Made by a program: the position numbers and the translations under genes | The notes under the pieces: generated by a model | Seen by the model: only the letters and a program-made list of their open reading frames with translations | Told to the model about the DNA's origin: nothing | The model's database searches: none | Shown: positions 16,503 to 25,456 of the stretch, in pieces | How the letters are laid out: each line of letters starts with the position of its first letter | Numbering within the stretch: position 1 is the stretch's first letter | Source: Schauerella fraxinea | Lineage (GTDB): Bacteria > Pseudomonadota > Gammaproteobacteria > Burkholderiales > Burkholderiaceae_B | NCBI GenBank assembly: GCA_030849965.1 | Contig: JAVDKL010000001.1 | Location: 1,284,554-1,348,553 of the forward strand | Reading direction: 5' to 3' | Length of the DNA stretch: 64,000 nucleotides

Positions 16503-18775
16503 CCACCCCCAGCATTCGCGCCCGAGGCCCGAAGCACCGCCGCGCACTGCTCACCGTATTGGCCGCGATGATCGGCGTATCGAACGTGGGTGGCGTGTGG
16601 GCCGCCGCCGCAGCCGATGCCCTGGCCACGACAGCCTCGGCGCCGGCGTCACCCAGCGGCGTTCGCACCTACCGCCTCACGCTCAAGGAGCTGGGCGCGC
16701 AATATCCGCTCAATCTGGCGGGCGTGGACGGCACCAATGGCGTGCCTTTCGGCGTGCGGGCCGACGAGATCGTCACCGCTGCGCGCGTCAGTCTGAACTA
16801 TGCCTACTCGCCGGCACTGCTGCCGGACCTGTCGCATATCAATGTGATGGTCAATGGCGAAGTGGCGCACAGCATTCCTGTGCCGAAAGAGGACGCGGGC
16901 AAATCGCTCAAGACCGACATCGATCTGCCGGTGCGTCTGATCACCGATTTCAACCGTCTGAATCTGCAGCTCATCGGCCACTACACGATGGGGTGCGAAG
17001 ATCCGCTGCATTCGAGCTTGTGGGCCAACGTGGCCAACGACAGCGTGCTCGAACTGACCGTCGCGCCGCTCAAATTGCAGAACGACCTGGCGCTGTTGCC
17101 GTTGCCGTTTTTCGACCGCCGCGATGTGCGCCCGCTCGACCTGCCGTTCGTGATGGTGGGCCAGCCCGACAGCGCCCTGCTCGAAGCCGCGGGCACGTTG
17201 TCGTCCTGGTTTGGTGCGCTCGCCAGCTATCGCGGCGCACGCTTCCCGGTGAGCCTGGACGCCTTGCCCAAAGCCGGCAATGCCATCGTCTTGCTCGCAG
17301 GCACGGCCACCCTGCCCGGCATGACCCTGCCCGCCGCGCAAGCACCCACGATTTCGTTGCAGCCCAATCCCAACGATCCGATGGGCAAGCTGCTCGTGAT
17401 TTCGGGCCGGGACGCCGCGCAAGTGAAAACGGCGGCTGCCGCATTGGCGTTGGGTACGCAGGCGCTATCGGGCCAGACGGCGACCATCGTCAAGTTCGAT
17501 GCGCTGGCGCCGCGCACCCCCTATGACGCGCCCAACTGGGTGCGCAGCGATCGCCCGGTGTCGTTCGGCGAGCTGGCCGCGTCACGCGATCTGAACGTCG
17601 CCGGTTATCGGCCCGACATCGTGCGCGTCAATTTGCGCCTGCCGCCCGATCTGTTCGCCCTGCGCGACAAAGGCGTGCCGGTCGATCTGAAGTATCGCTA
17701 TACGCCTCGTCCGACCAACGATAAATCCACGCTCAACATCAACCTGAATCGCGACTTCCTGCAATCGATTCCGCTGAAGTCGGTCGAGCAATTGGGCGGC
17801 ACCGATTCGCTGGTTGGCAAACTCTTGAGCGACGACACCTTGCCCGCCGACAAGCGCCTGCAGATCCCGCTCTTCATGCTGCCGCCACGCTCGCAGATGC
17901 AGTTGCATTACTACTACGACTATCTCAAGCAGGGTGAATGCCGCGATGTGATCATCGACAATGTGCGCGGCGCCATCGATCCCGATTCGACGATCGATAT
18001 CTCCGGCTATTCGCACTTCATGGCGATGCCCAACCTGGCCGCATTCGACCAGGCCGGTTTCCCCTTCACGCGCTTGGCCGACTTATCTGAAACCGCCGTG
18101 GTGTTGCCGGAAAACCCCACCGCACGCGACTACAGCGCCTATCTCGCGCTGGTGGGACGACTGGGCGAATCGACCGGCTATCCGGCAACGGCCGTGACCG
18201 TGGCGAGTGCGAACCAGATCGACGCGCAACGCAACAAAGATCTGATCGTGATCGGATCGGGCAAGAACCAGCCCTTGCTCACCAAATGGGCGCAGTACAT
18301 GCCAGGCAACATCGAAGGCGCCGACAAGCGCTTCGTGATGTCCGATCTGGTGTATCGCCTGTCGGGCTGGGGCAGCGCACCGGTGCGGCGCGATGCCATT
18401 ACGTTGTCGAGCGACGGGTCGGACGCCATCCTGGCCGGATTCGAATCCCCCCTGCAACCTGGCCGCAGCGTGGTCGTGGTCGCAGGCAATCGTCCGGAAG
18501 GGCTGGACGACGTCGTCAACGCACTCCTGGTGTCGGAAAACGCCGAGCACCGGATCGAAGGCAGTCTGGCCATCATTCGCGGCAAACAGGTCGATAGCGT
18601 GGTCGCCGATCAAACCTACTACGCCGGCGAGCTCGAACCGCTTCAGTATGCCGCGTGGTACTTCAGCCGCCATCCGGTGATGTTCCTGCTGGCTTGCCTG
18701 GCCGGTGCGGCATTGCTGGCGAGCCTGCTGTTCCTGTCGTTGCGCAAGCGCGCCAAGCGGAGGCTCAAGGCGTGA
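16499..18775 (+). CDS. bcsB: Cellulose synthase regulatory subunit BcsB
   Basis: This 758-residue periplasmic partner of BcsA has an N-terminal signal sequence (about residues 1-38). Next come repeated carbohydrate-binding and flavodoxin-like modules, with NLQLIGHYTMGCEDPLHSSL and PFVMVGQPDSALLEAAGTLS recognisable. A single C-terminal membrane helix (HPVMFLLACLAGAALLASLL) is followed by a basic tail. That helix completes the BcsA channel, and the periplasmic part guides the emerging glucan. The start overlaps bcsA (ATGA) and the end touches the bcsZ start (TGATG). Confidence 0.95.
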   Translation: MTTPSIRARGPKHRRALLTVLAAMIGVSNVGGVWAAAAADALATTASAPASPSGVRTYRLTLKELGAQYPLNLAGVDGTNGVPFGVRADEIVTAARVSLNYAYSPALLPDLSHINVMVNGEVAHSIPVPKEDAGKSLKTDIDLPVRLITDFNRLNLQLIGHYTMGCEDPLHSSLWANVANDSVLELTVAPLKLQNDLALLPLPFFDRRDVRPLDLPFVMVGQPDSALLEAAGTLSSWFGALASYRGARFPVSLDALPKAGNAIVLLAGTATLPGMTLPAAQAPTISLQPNPNDPMGKLLVISGRDAAQVKTAAAALALGTQALSGQTATIVKFDALAPRTPYDAPNWVRSDRPVSFGELAASRDLNVAGYRPDIVRVNLRLPPDLFALRDKGVPVDLKYRYTPRPTNDKSTLNINLNRDFLQSIPLKSVEQLGGTDSLVGKLLSDDTLPADKRLQIPLFMLPPRSQMQLHYYYDYLKQGECRDVIIDNVRGAIDPDSTIDISGYSHFMAMPNLAAFDQAGFPFTRLADLSETAVVLPENPTARDYSAYLALVGRLGESTGYPATAVTVASANQIDAQRNKDLIVIGSGKNQPLLTKWAQYMPGNIEGADKRFVMSDLVYRLSGWGSAPVRRDAITLSSDGSDAILAGFESPLQPGRSVVVVAGNRPEGLDDVVNALLVSENAEHRIEGSLAIIRGKQVDSVVADQTYYAGELEPLQYAAWYFSRHPVMFLLACLAGAALLASLLFLSLRKRAKRRLKA

Positions 18776-19998
18776 TGACGCGCATGCATTCCTGGCGTGG
18801 CGCGCTCAGCGTAACGAGCCGTGTGGCGGCCTTGGCAGGTCTGGCGCTTGGCGCCGTTGCCGCGCAAGCCGCCGCACCGGTGTGCCCCGCCATGCCGTGG
18901 CCCTTGTGGCAGGAGTTCGAACAGCGCTTCATCCAGCCCGATGGCCGCGTGCTCGATGCCAGCACGCCCGAAAAGCACACGTCATCGGAAGGCCAGTCAT
19001 ACGGCATGTTTTTCGCGTTGGTCGCCAACGATCGCGCGCAGTTCGATCGTCTTTGGGGATGGACGGTGGACAACCTGTTTGCCGGCGATGCGGCCGCGCG
19101 ACTGCCGGCCTGGTTCTGGGGCCTGGCGCCCGACGGCACCTGGCGCGTGCTCGATGCCAACTCGGCCTCCGATGCCGACTTATGGTTTGTGTATGCCCTG
19201 CTGGAAGCCGGTCGCGCCTGGCAGCGGCCCGACTACACGGCCGCCGCCAAACAATTGCTCACGCGCATCGAGCAGGAAGAAGTCGTCACGCTGCCGGGCC
19301 TGGGGCCCATGTTGCTGCCGGGAAAAGTGGGGTTTGCCACGCCGCAAGGCGAATGGCGTCTGAACGCCAGCTATCTGCCGTTGCCGCTGCTGCGCCGCTT
19401 CGCCGCGGAGCACCCACAGGGCCCCTGGCGCGCGATCGCCAACGAAACGGCGCGCGTTTACGAAGGCGGTCACAGCACGGGGTTCGTCGCCGACTGGATC
19501 GGCTACAAACGCGACGCCACCGGACAAGGCCATTTCTACACCGATCCAGTGAAAGGCGATGTCGGCAGCTACGACGCGATCCGCAGTTATATGTGGGCCG
19601 GCATGACGCCGAAGATCGATCCGCAGGCCGCTCGCCTGCAGCAGGCCACGCGCGGTCTGGCACTGGCGACCGGCCAAACCGGTGAGCCGCCCGAGACCGT
19701 GACGATCGCCACCGGCCTGGGGCGCGGCACCACCGACTTCGGATTCTCCGCCGCCCTGCTGCCTTACTTGCACACCACCGGCCAGCACGCCGAGCGCGAT
19801 CGCCTGAAGGCGCGGGTGCTGGCGCGCATGGATCAGGCGCGCGCCGCCGCCGATGCCGCGAAAACGCAGGCGCCTTACTACCACTACGTGCTCAGCCTGT
19901 TCAGCCTCGGCTGGCTGGACGGCCGCTACCGCTTCGGCGATCGCGGCAGCCTGAATCTCTCCTGGAAAAAAGCATGTTCAAGCGCCACCGCACCCTAG
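18775..19998 (+). CDS. bcsZ: Periplasmic endo-1,4-beta-glucanase BcsZ (GH8)
   Basis: This 407-residue glycoside hydrolase of family 8 has a Sec signal peptide that ends around AAQAAA (residue 34). The proton-donor Glu is E72 in TSSEGQSYGMFFAL. The catalytic Asp is in NSASDADLWFVY (D133 or D135). It trims cellulose during export and is required for orderly synthesis in known systems. The ATG shares one base with the bcsB stop; a GTG three bases earlier is also possible. Its 3' end overlaps bcsC by 25 bp. It is somewhat longer than E. coli BcsZ (368 residues). Confidence 0.94.
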   Translation: MTRMHSWRGALSVTSRVAALAGLALGAVAAQAAAPVCPAMPWPLWQEFEQRFIQPDGRVLDASTPEKHTSSEGQSYGMFFALVANDRAQFDRLWGWTVDNLFAGDAAARLPAWFWGLAPDGTWRVLDANSASDADLWFVYALLEAGRAWQRPDYTAAAKQLLTRIEQEEVVTLPGLGPMLLPGKVGFATPQGEWRLNASYLPLPLLRRFAAEHPQGPWRAIANETARVYEGGHSTGFVADWIGYKRDATGQGHFYTDPVKGDVGSYDAIRSYMWAGMTPKIDPQAARLQQATRGLALATGQTGEPPETVTIATGLGRGTTDFGFSAALLPYLHTTGQHAERDRLKARVLARMDQARAAADAAKTQAPYYHYVLSLFSLGWLDGRYRFGDRGSLNLSWKKACSSATAP

Positions 19999-22900
19999 CC
20001 GCCGGTATGCTCGCGCTCGCACTCGGTCACGCGGCATACGCGCAGACCGATGCGCTCACGCTTCTGATCCAACAGGGTCACTACTGGCAAAAGCAAAGCA
20101 ACCCCGAACGGGCGACCGAAGCGTGGCAAAAGCTCCTGCGCATCGACCCCAATCAACCCGATGCCCTGCTGGGCCTGGGACAAGTGGCGTTGAGCGCCAA
20201 TCAGCCCGAACGCGCGATGCAGTATTTGACGCAACTGCGCTCGGTGGCACCCGAGGCGCCGCAAACGATACGGCTGCAGCAGGCCATTGCGTTAAGCCAG
20301 GGCGACGGCAAGCAAAAACTCTCGGAAGCGCGCCTCGCCGCGCAGGCAGGCGAACTGGATCGGGCGGTCGACGGCTACCGCGCCGCACTCACCGGCGTCG
20401 CCGCGCCGCAAGGTCAGGTCGCGTTGGAGTACTACGAGCGGCTTGCCTATCAACCGGCAAACCGGGATGAAGCCATTGCCGGCTTGGCACGCCTGTCGCG
20501 CGATTCACCGGCCGACATGGAAGTGCAATTGGCCTATGCGCAGGCACTGACGCTCAATCCCGCGACGCGCGTGAGCGGCATCGAACAACTGCAAAAGCTC
20601 TCGCAGCGATCGGATATCGGCGGTGCGGCACGCGAGCGCTGGCGCGCAGGATTGACGTTTTTTGGCGAAGCCCCGCCGGCATCGACGGCGCCGTTGTTTC
20701 AGGCCTATCTTGCGGTGCAGCCCGATGACGAAGACATCAAAAAACTCGCCTCCAATATCGGCAAATCGACTGGCGGCGGCGGCGATGCCGCGCCCGCGGC
20801 CGACCCCGTACGCCTGCGCACGGCGGCCGGTTTCAGAGCGCTCGATCGCGCCGACCTGACGGCGGCCGAAGCCGAGTTCGGTGCGGCATTGCGTGCGCGT
20901 CCCAACGATGCCGAAGCCCTGGGAGGCTTGGGCATTTTGCGGCTGCGCCAGGAAAGTTTCGCCGAAGCGCGCGCGCTGCTGACCCGCGCCACTGCGCAAG
21001 GCGGCGGCGCCCGATGGCGCAATGCGCTCGATAGCGCCACGTACTGGACCCTCTATAACCAGGCGGCCACGGCTCGCGCCGCCGGCGATAGCCCCGGGGC
21101 GCAGAGTCTGCTGCGCCAGGCATTGAGCATCGACGCCGAGAGTGCGGCCGCGCAGAATGCGATGGCCGAGTTGCAAGTCGCCTCGGGCCGACTCGACCTC
21201 GCGCAGGCCATTTACGAACGCGTACTCAACCGCCATCCCAACGATGCCCAAGCCGTGCGCGGGCTGGCCGAAGTGCTGGCCGAAAGCGGCCAGACCGCAC
21301 AAGCACAGGCATTCGTGAGCGGTCTCAGCGCCTCGCAGCGGGCGGCGCAAGGCGATGGATCGCAACTGAAGGCTGCGGTCTCGGGTGGCGCGGCGCGTGC
21401 CGCGATGCAGCGCGGCGATGTGGCCGCAGCGCAAACCGCCTTGCAGCAAGCCGTGCGCGACGATCCCCTCAACCCCTGGTTGAATGCCGAACTGGCCCGC
21501 GTCTATTTGAAGCGTGGCGATACGGCGGAAGCGCGCCGCGTGATGGGCGCACTCACCACGCGCAGCGGTCAACCGCAAAGCCTGTATGCCAGCGCCATGA
21601 TTGCGGCCGAGGCCGGCGATCAACGCGGCGCGCTCGCGACGTTGGGCACCATTGCGCCCAGCGATCGCACGCCCGAGATGGCGCAGTTCGAAAAGCGCGT
21701 CTGGGTGCGCTCGCAAGCCGAATTGGCCTCGCGCATGAGCCAATCCGGACGCCGGCTCGAAGCCATTCGGCTGCTGGGTGAAGCCCTGCCCTACGCCAAC
21801 CAGGATCCCGACATGCTCGGCGCAGTGGCAAGCGCCTATGTGGACGTGGGCGATACGCCTCGCGCGTTGAATCTGCTGCGCGGCGCAATGGGCACGCAGC
21901 CTACGCCCGCCCTCAAGCTCCAGTATGCGCAGGTGTTGCTTAAAGCGGGTCAGGACGTCGAGCTCGTCAATGTATTGCGCGATCTGCAAGCGCAACCGCT
22001 CAGCCGTGCCGATCAGGTCGCCTACGACGATCTGCGTGCCCGTTATGTGATCCGCCAGGCCGATGCGCTGCGCGAGCGTGGCGATCTGGTCGCGGCCTAC
22101 GACACGCTCTCGCCGGTGTTGGCCGAGAAGCCCGAAGACGTGGGCGCCGTGGGTGCACTGGCGCGCATGTATGCCGCCGCCGGTGACTATCCGCAAGCGC
22201 TCGATCTGTACAAGCAATTGCAAGCGCGCAACGCCGACAGCCTCGACGTGCAATTGGGCGCGGCGCAAATGGCCACGCAGTTGAAAGACTATGCCTATGC
22301 CGAACAAGCCATCGATCGGGCGCTGACGATCGCGCCGCGCAATGCCGACGTCTTGACCGCAGCGGCGCGCCTTTATCGCGACCAAGGCAAAACCGGTAAG
22401 GCCGCAGACTTCTTCAAGCAGGCCTTGGCCGCGCGCGGCAGCAACGGCACTGCCGCACCACTGTCGGCAAACGCGGCCACGTCTGCCAATCCTTTCGTGG
22501 GCCTTCCCGGCCAGCGCGCGCAGGCAGCCGCCAATGGGGGTGCCGCCGCGGTGCCCGTGCCGGCAGCATTCGCGCCGCGCGCAGGCACGGCAGGGGGCTA
22601 TCTGCCGCCGCCCGTGGCTGCGATGCCGCCCACCGCACGCTATGCTGCACCGGGTGCCGCAGCCCCCCAATATGCAGCGTATGCGGCAGGCGCCACCGCG
22701 CCGCCTTATGGTGCACCGGCAAACATGCCCGGTGCAGCGGCAAGCGTGCCGGGCGCGTACGACAATATGCCGAACTATGGTGGTGGCGCGCCGGTTGCCG
22801 CCCCCGGCTACGGCGGCGCGGCGTATCCCACCCCCGGCTACGGCACCCAGCCCGCCATGGGCAACCCGGCAGGCGGCAACGCACCGCTCTCGATACAAGA

Positions 22901-24050
22901 CGAGCTCAATCAACTGCTTGCGCTGCGCAGCCCCACCGCACAAGGCGGCGTGCTCGTGCGTCAGCGCAAGGGCGAGAAGGGCACCAGCAATCTGGTCGAC
23001 GTACAAACGCCCACCGCCGTGCGCTATCCCGCCGGCGACGGCATGCTTGCCGTCACGGTCACCCCCACCACGCTCAACGCCGGTCGTGTCAGCAATACCG
23101 ACAACGCCGCCGCGCGTTTCGGCGGCGGACCGCAGGCCAGCCTGGCGCAACCCAATGGCGATCCCGGCAAGCAACGCGACTCCGGTGTGGGCCTCTCGGT
23201 GGGCTACGAAAAAGGCAACCTCGCCGCCGACATCGGCTCCACGCCCATCGGCTTTCGTTATCCCACCGTGGTGGGCGGCGTGAAAGTCACGGGCGCCGTC
23301 GGCGACGTGGCTGGCTTGTCGTATCAAGCCGAGGTGTCGCGCCGTGCCGTTACCGATAGCGTGCTGTCGTTCGCCGGTGCACGCGACAATCGCACCGGCC
23401 AGAGCTGGGGCGGTGTCACCGCCAACGGCGCGCGTGTGCAGCTCGTACAGGATTACGGCGATGCCGGCGTCTATGGCTATGGCTCATTCCACAGCCTGGT
23501 CGGCCATAACGTCGAGTCGAACACCCGTGCCGGTGCCGGCGTCGGCGTCTACACCCATCTGCTGCGCGAAGCGGATCGCCAGCTGACCACGGGCGTCAAC
23601 CTTACGGCCACGGGCTACGACAAGAACCTGCGCTATTTCACGTACGGCCATGGGGGCTACTTCAGCCCGCAAGAGTTCTATGCCTTGAGCGTGCCGGTGA
23701 GCTGGTCGCAACGCGGCGATCGCTTCAGCTATCTGCTCAAGGGCAGCCTGGGCGTGCAGCGCTTCAAGGAAGACGGCGCAGCCTACTTCCCCGGCAGCAG
23801 CGGCCTGCAGGCGGCCTCGGGCGATGCGCGTTACGACGGTCAATCCAAAACCGGCTTGGGCTACAACGTGGCCGCCGCGGGCGAGTACCGCATCAGCCCG
23901 CGCCTGTCGCTCGGTGGCGCCCTGTCGATGGACAACGCCTCCGACTACCGCCAGTGGATCGGTGGTCTCTACGCCCGCTACACCTTCGAAACCATTGCCG
24001 GACCGCTGGCGCTGCCGATCGAGCCGTTCCGCTCACCCTACGGTCCCTGA
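19974..24050 (+). CDS. bcsC: Cellulose export outer-membrane protein BcsC (TPR plus beta-barrel)
   Basis: This 1358-residue protein has a signal peptide (cleavage near AAYAQ, residue 24). About 800 residues of TPR repeats follow, for example PERATEAWQKLLRIDPNQPD. Then comes a 150-residue low-complexity linker (about 822-969) very rich in Ala, Pro, Gly and Tyr, and a C-terminal beta-barrel of the BcsC family (about 980-1358) that begins near LVRQRKGEKGTSNLVDVQTP. The TPR part spans the periplasm and the barrel forms the exit pore. The linker is longer and more repetitive than I would expect. The DNA there includes duplicated CCCCCGGCTACGGC. The gene overlaps bcsZ by 25 bp. Confidence 0.94.
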   Translation: MFKRHRTLAAGMLALALGHAAYAQTDALTLLIQQGHYWQKQSNPERATEAWQKLLRIDPNQPDALLGLGQVALSANQPERAMQYLTQLRSVAPEAPQTIRLQQAIALSQGDGKQKLSEARLAAQAGELDRAVDGYRAALTGVAAPQGQVALEYYERLAYQPANRDEAIAGLARLSRDSPADMEVQLAYAQALTLNPATRVSGIEQLQKLSQRSDIGGAARERWRAGLTFFGEAPPASTAPLFQAYLAVQPDDEDIKKLASNIGKSTGGGGDAAPAADPVRLRTAAGFRALDRADLTAAEAEFGAALRARPNDAEALGGLGILRLRQESFAEARALLTRATAQGGGARWRNALDSATYWTLYNQAATARAAGDSPGAQSLLRQALSIDAESAAAQNAMAELQVASGRLDLAQAIYERVLNRHPNDAQAVRGLAEVLAESGQTAQAQAFVSGLSASQRAAQGDGSQLKAAVSGGAARAAMQRGDVAAAQTALQQAVRDDPLNPWLNAELARVYLKRGDTAEARRVMGALTTRSGQPQSLYASAMIAAEAGDQRGALATLGTIAPSDRTPEMAQFEKRVWVRSQAELASRMSQSGRRLEAIRLLGEALPYANQDPDMLGAVASAYVDVGDTPRALNLLRGAMGTQPTPALKLQYAQVLLKAGQDVELVNVLRDLQAQPLSRADQVAYDDLRARYVIRQADALRERGDLVAAYDTLSPVLAEKPEDVGAVGALARMYAAAGDYPQALDLYKQLQARNADSLDVQLGAAQMATQLKDYAYAEQAIDRALTIAPRNADVLTAAARLYRDQGKTGKAADFFKQALAARGSNGTAAPLSANAATSANPFVGLPGQRAQAAANGGAAAVPVPAAFAPRAGTAGGYLPPPVAAMPPTARYAAPGAAAPQYAAYAAGATAPPYGAPANMPGAAASVPGAYDNMPNYGGGAPVAAPGYGGAAYPTPGYGTQPAMGNPAGGNAPLSIQDELNQLLALRSPTAQGGVLVRQRKGEKGTSNLVDVQTPTAVRYPAGDGMLAVTVTPTTLNAGRVSNTDNAAARFGGGPQASLAQPNGDPGKQRDSGVGLSVGYEKGNLAADIGSTPIGFRYPTVVGGVKVTGAVGDVAGLSYQAEVSRRAVTDSVLSFAGARDNRTGQSWGGVTANGARVQLVQDYGDAGVYGYGSFHSLVGHNVESNTRAGAGVGVYTHLLREADRQLTTGVNLTATGYDKNLRYFTYGHGGYFSPQEFYALSVPVSWSQRGDRFSYLLKGSLGVQRFKEDGAAYFPGSSGLQAASGDARYDGQSKTGLGYNVAAAGEYRISPRLSLGGALSMDNASDYRQWIGGLYARYTFETIAGPLALPIEPFRSPYGP

Positions 24051-24073
24051 TTCTTCTTTATCCGGAGATTTAC

Positions 24074-24733
24074 ATGATCACTTCCGTGCTCGCAGGCCTG
24101 ACGATTCTGATCGTCGGCGATAGCCACATGACCACGCCCAGCTACCTGATCACCACCCTGCAGGACGGCTTGGTCGCACAAGGCGCGAAGGTGCACTCGA
24201 TCGGCATCTGCGGCGCCAACGCCGGCGACTGGACGAAGGCCACCCCCGGCACCTGCGGCGGGGCCGAACGCACCGGCAGCGAGGCCGTCAAGATGCTCGG
24301 CACCGCACCGGCCACGCGCCCCATCAAGGAACTCATCGCCGCCGACAAACCCGATCTGGTGATCGTGGTGCAAGGCGACACGATGGCCGCGTACGACAAG
24401 CCCGACTTCCCCAAGACCTGGGCGTGGCAACAAGTGACCGCGCTCACCAAGGACATCGCGTCCACCAAGACGGCCTGCGCCTGGATCGGGCCGGCCTGGG
24501 GCACCGAAGGCGGCAAGTTCGGCAAAACGTTTGCACGCGTGAAGCTCATGTCGAGCTTCCTTTCCGCCAACGTCGGCCCGTGCACCTACATCGATTCGTT
24601 GACGTTCTCCAAGCCCGGCGAATGGGCCACGCTGGACGGCCAGCACTTCACCGCGCAGGGCTACAAACAATGGGGCACGGCCATCACCAACGCGCTGGTG
24701 CAAACGCCGGCGATCGCGGGATTGAAGAAATGA
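24074..24733 (+). CDS. wssF: SGNH-fold hydrolase, WssF-like (cellulose acetylation module)
   Basis: This 219-residue protein has SGNH/GDSL-family hallmarks. Block I is GDSHM (Ser17) immediately after a single hydrophobic strand, and the C-terminal catalytic pair sits in LDGQHFTAQG (Asp188, His191). A Ser-Asp-His triad is thus present. The position between bcsC and an algF-like gene matches wssF of the Pseudomonas fluorescens wss operon, whose product helps O-acetylate cellulose. No basic n-region or cleavage site is seen, so the cell compartment is unclear. CCGGAGA precedes the ATG, and the stop overlaps the next gene by ATGA. Confidence 0.8.
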   Translation: MITSVLAGLTILIVGDSHMTTPSYLITTLQDGLVAQGAKVHSIGICGANAGDWTKATPGTCGGAERTGSEAVKMLGTAPATRPIKELIAADKPDLVIVVQGDTMAAYDKPDFPKTWAWQQVTALTKDIASTKTACAWIGPAWGTEGGKFGKTFARVKLMSSFLSANVGPCTYIDSLTFSKPGEWATLDGQHFTAQGYKQWGTAITNALVQTPAIAGLKK

Positions 24734-25419
24734 AGCCCTCCGTTTTCATGCGCATGGCGTTGAGCCAAGCCGGCGTTGCACTCGTGCTGGCGGGCGCCGC
24801 CGCGCATGCCGCCGAAACGCAGCTCTACGACACCGGTCCGTCCGAAGACGCGTCGTTCGTGCGGTTCGTGAACGGCACGACGCAACCGGTTGCCTTGGCT
24901 GCCAACGGCAAGCAAGCCACCGTCACGCTGGATGCCGTCAAGCCCGCGACCGACTACATTCCGGTCAAGGCCAACAGCGCCATCTCCGGCACGCTGACGC
25001 AGTCGTCGAGTCCCGCCGCCAACGTCAGCCTGAAGGTCGCACCGGGTGCATTTTCCACCGTGATCGCATTGAACCAGGCAGGCGCATTGAGCACGCTGAT
25101 CGTGAGCGAAACGCCCGACGACTTCAACAGCATGAAGGCATCACTCGCGTTCTATGCCGCGGATTCCACTTGCACGAACGCAGGCCTGAACGCGGCCGGC
25201 CGTGATGTGGCGATCTTCTCGCAAGTCGAACAAGGCAGCCTGAAACGCCGCAGTATCAATCCGGTCAAGCTCGCGGTGCAACTCATCTGCGGCGGCCAAC
25301 CGCGCGGCTTGGCACTGGATCTCGGCGAACTCGAAGCCGGTCAACGCTATAGCGTTTTTGCGGTACCGGCCGCCGAAGGCTCGCGACTGCTCCTGGCACC
25401 CGACACGCTGGCACGCTGA
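24730..25419 (+). CDS. wssG: AlgF-like periplasmic acetylation protein, WssG-like
   Basis: This 229-residue protein has a signal peptide (MKPSVFMRMALSQAG then a hydrophobic core, cleavage near AAHAAE). The mature part begins TQLYDTGPSEDASFVRFVNG, the pattern of AlgF, the periplasmic accessory of alginate O-acetylation. The remainder is beta-rich and includes two cysteines (STCTN and LICGG) that could pair. In the wss operon the matching gene is wssG. It probably relays or supports acetyl transfer between the MBOAT protein and the polymer. Coupled to wssF by ATGA. Confidence 0.82.
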   Translation: MKPSVFMRMALSQAGVALVLAGAAAHAAETQLYDTGPSEDASFVRFVNGTTQPVALAANGKQATVTLDAVKPATDYIPVKANSAISGTLTQSSSPAANVSLKVAPGAFSTVIALNQAGALSTLIVSETPDDFNSMKASLAFYAADSTCTNAGLNAAGRDVAIFSQVEQGSLKRRSINPVKLAVQLICGGQPRGLALDLGELEAGQRYSVFAVPAAEGSRLLLAPDTLAR

Positions 25420-25456
25420 CGCGTCCGCTCGATTACCGCAACCCGAAAGCAGCCCC

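Noticed and set aside
20505-23327. A 940-codon minus-strand open frame within bcsC
   Set aside because: It is produced by GC-skewed codons of the repetitive bcsC gene. The translation has no recognisable domain and no ribosome site was seen.
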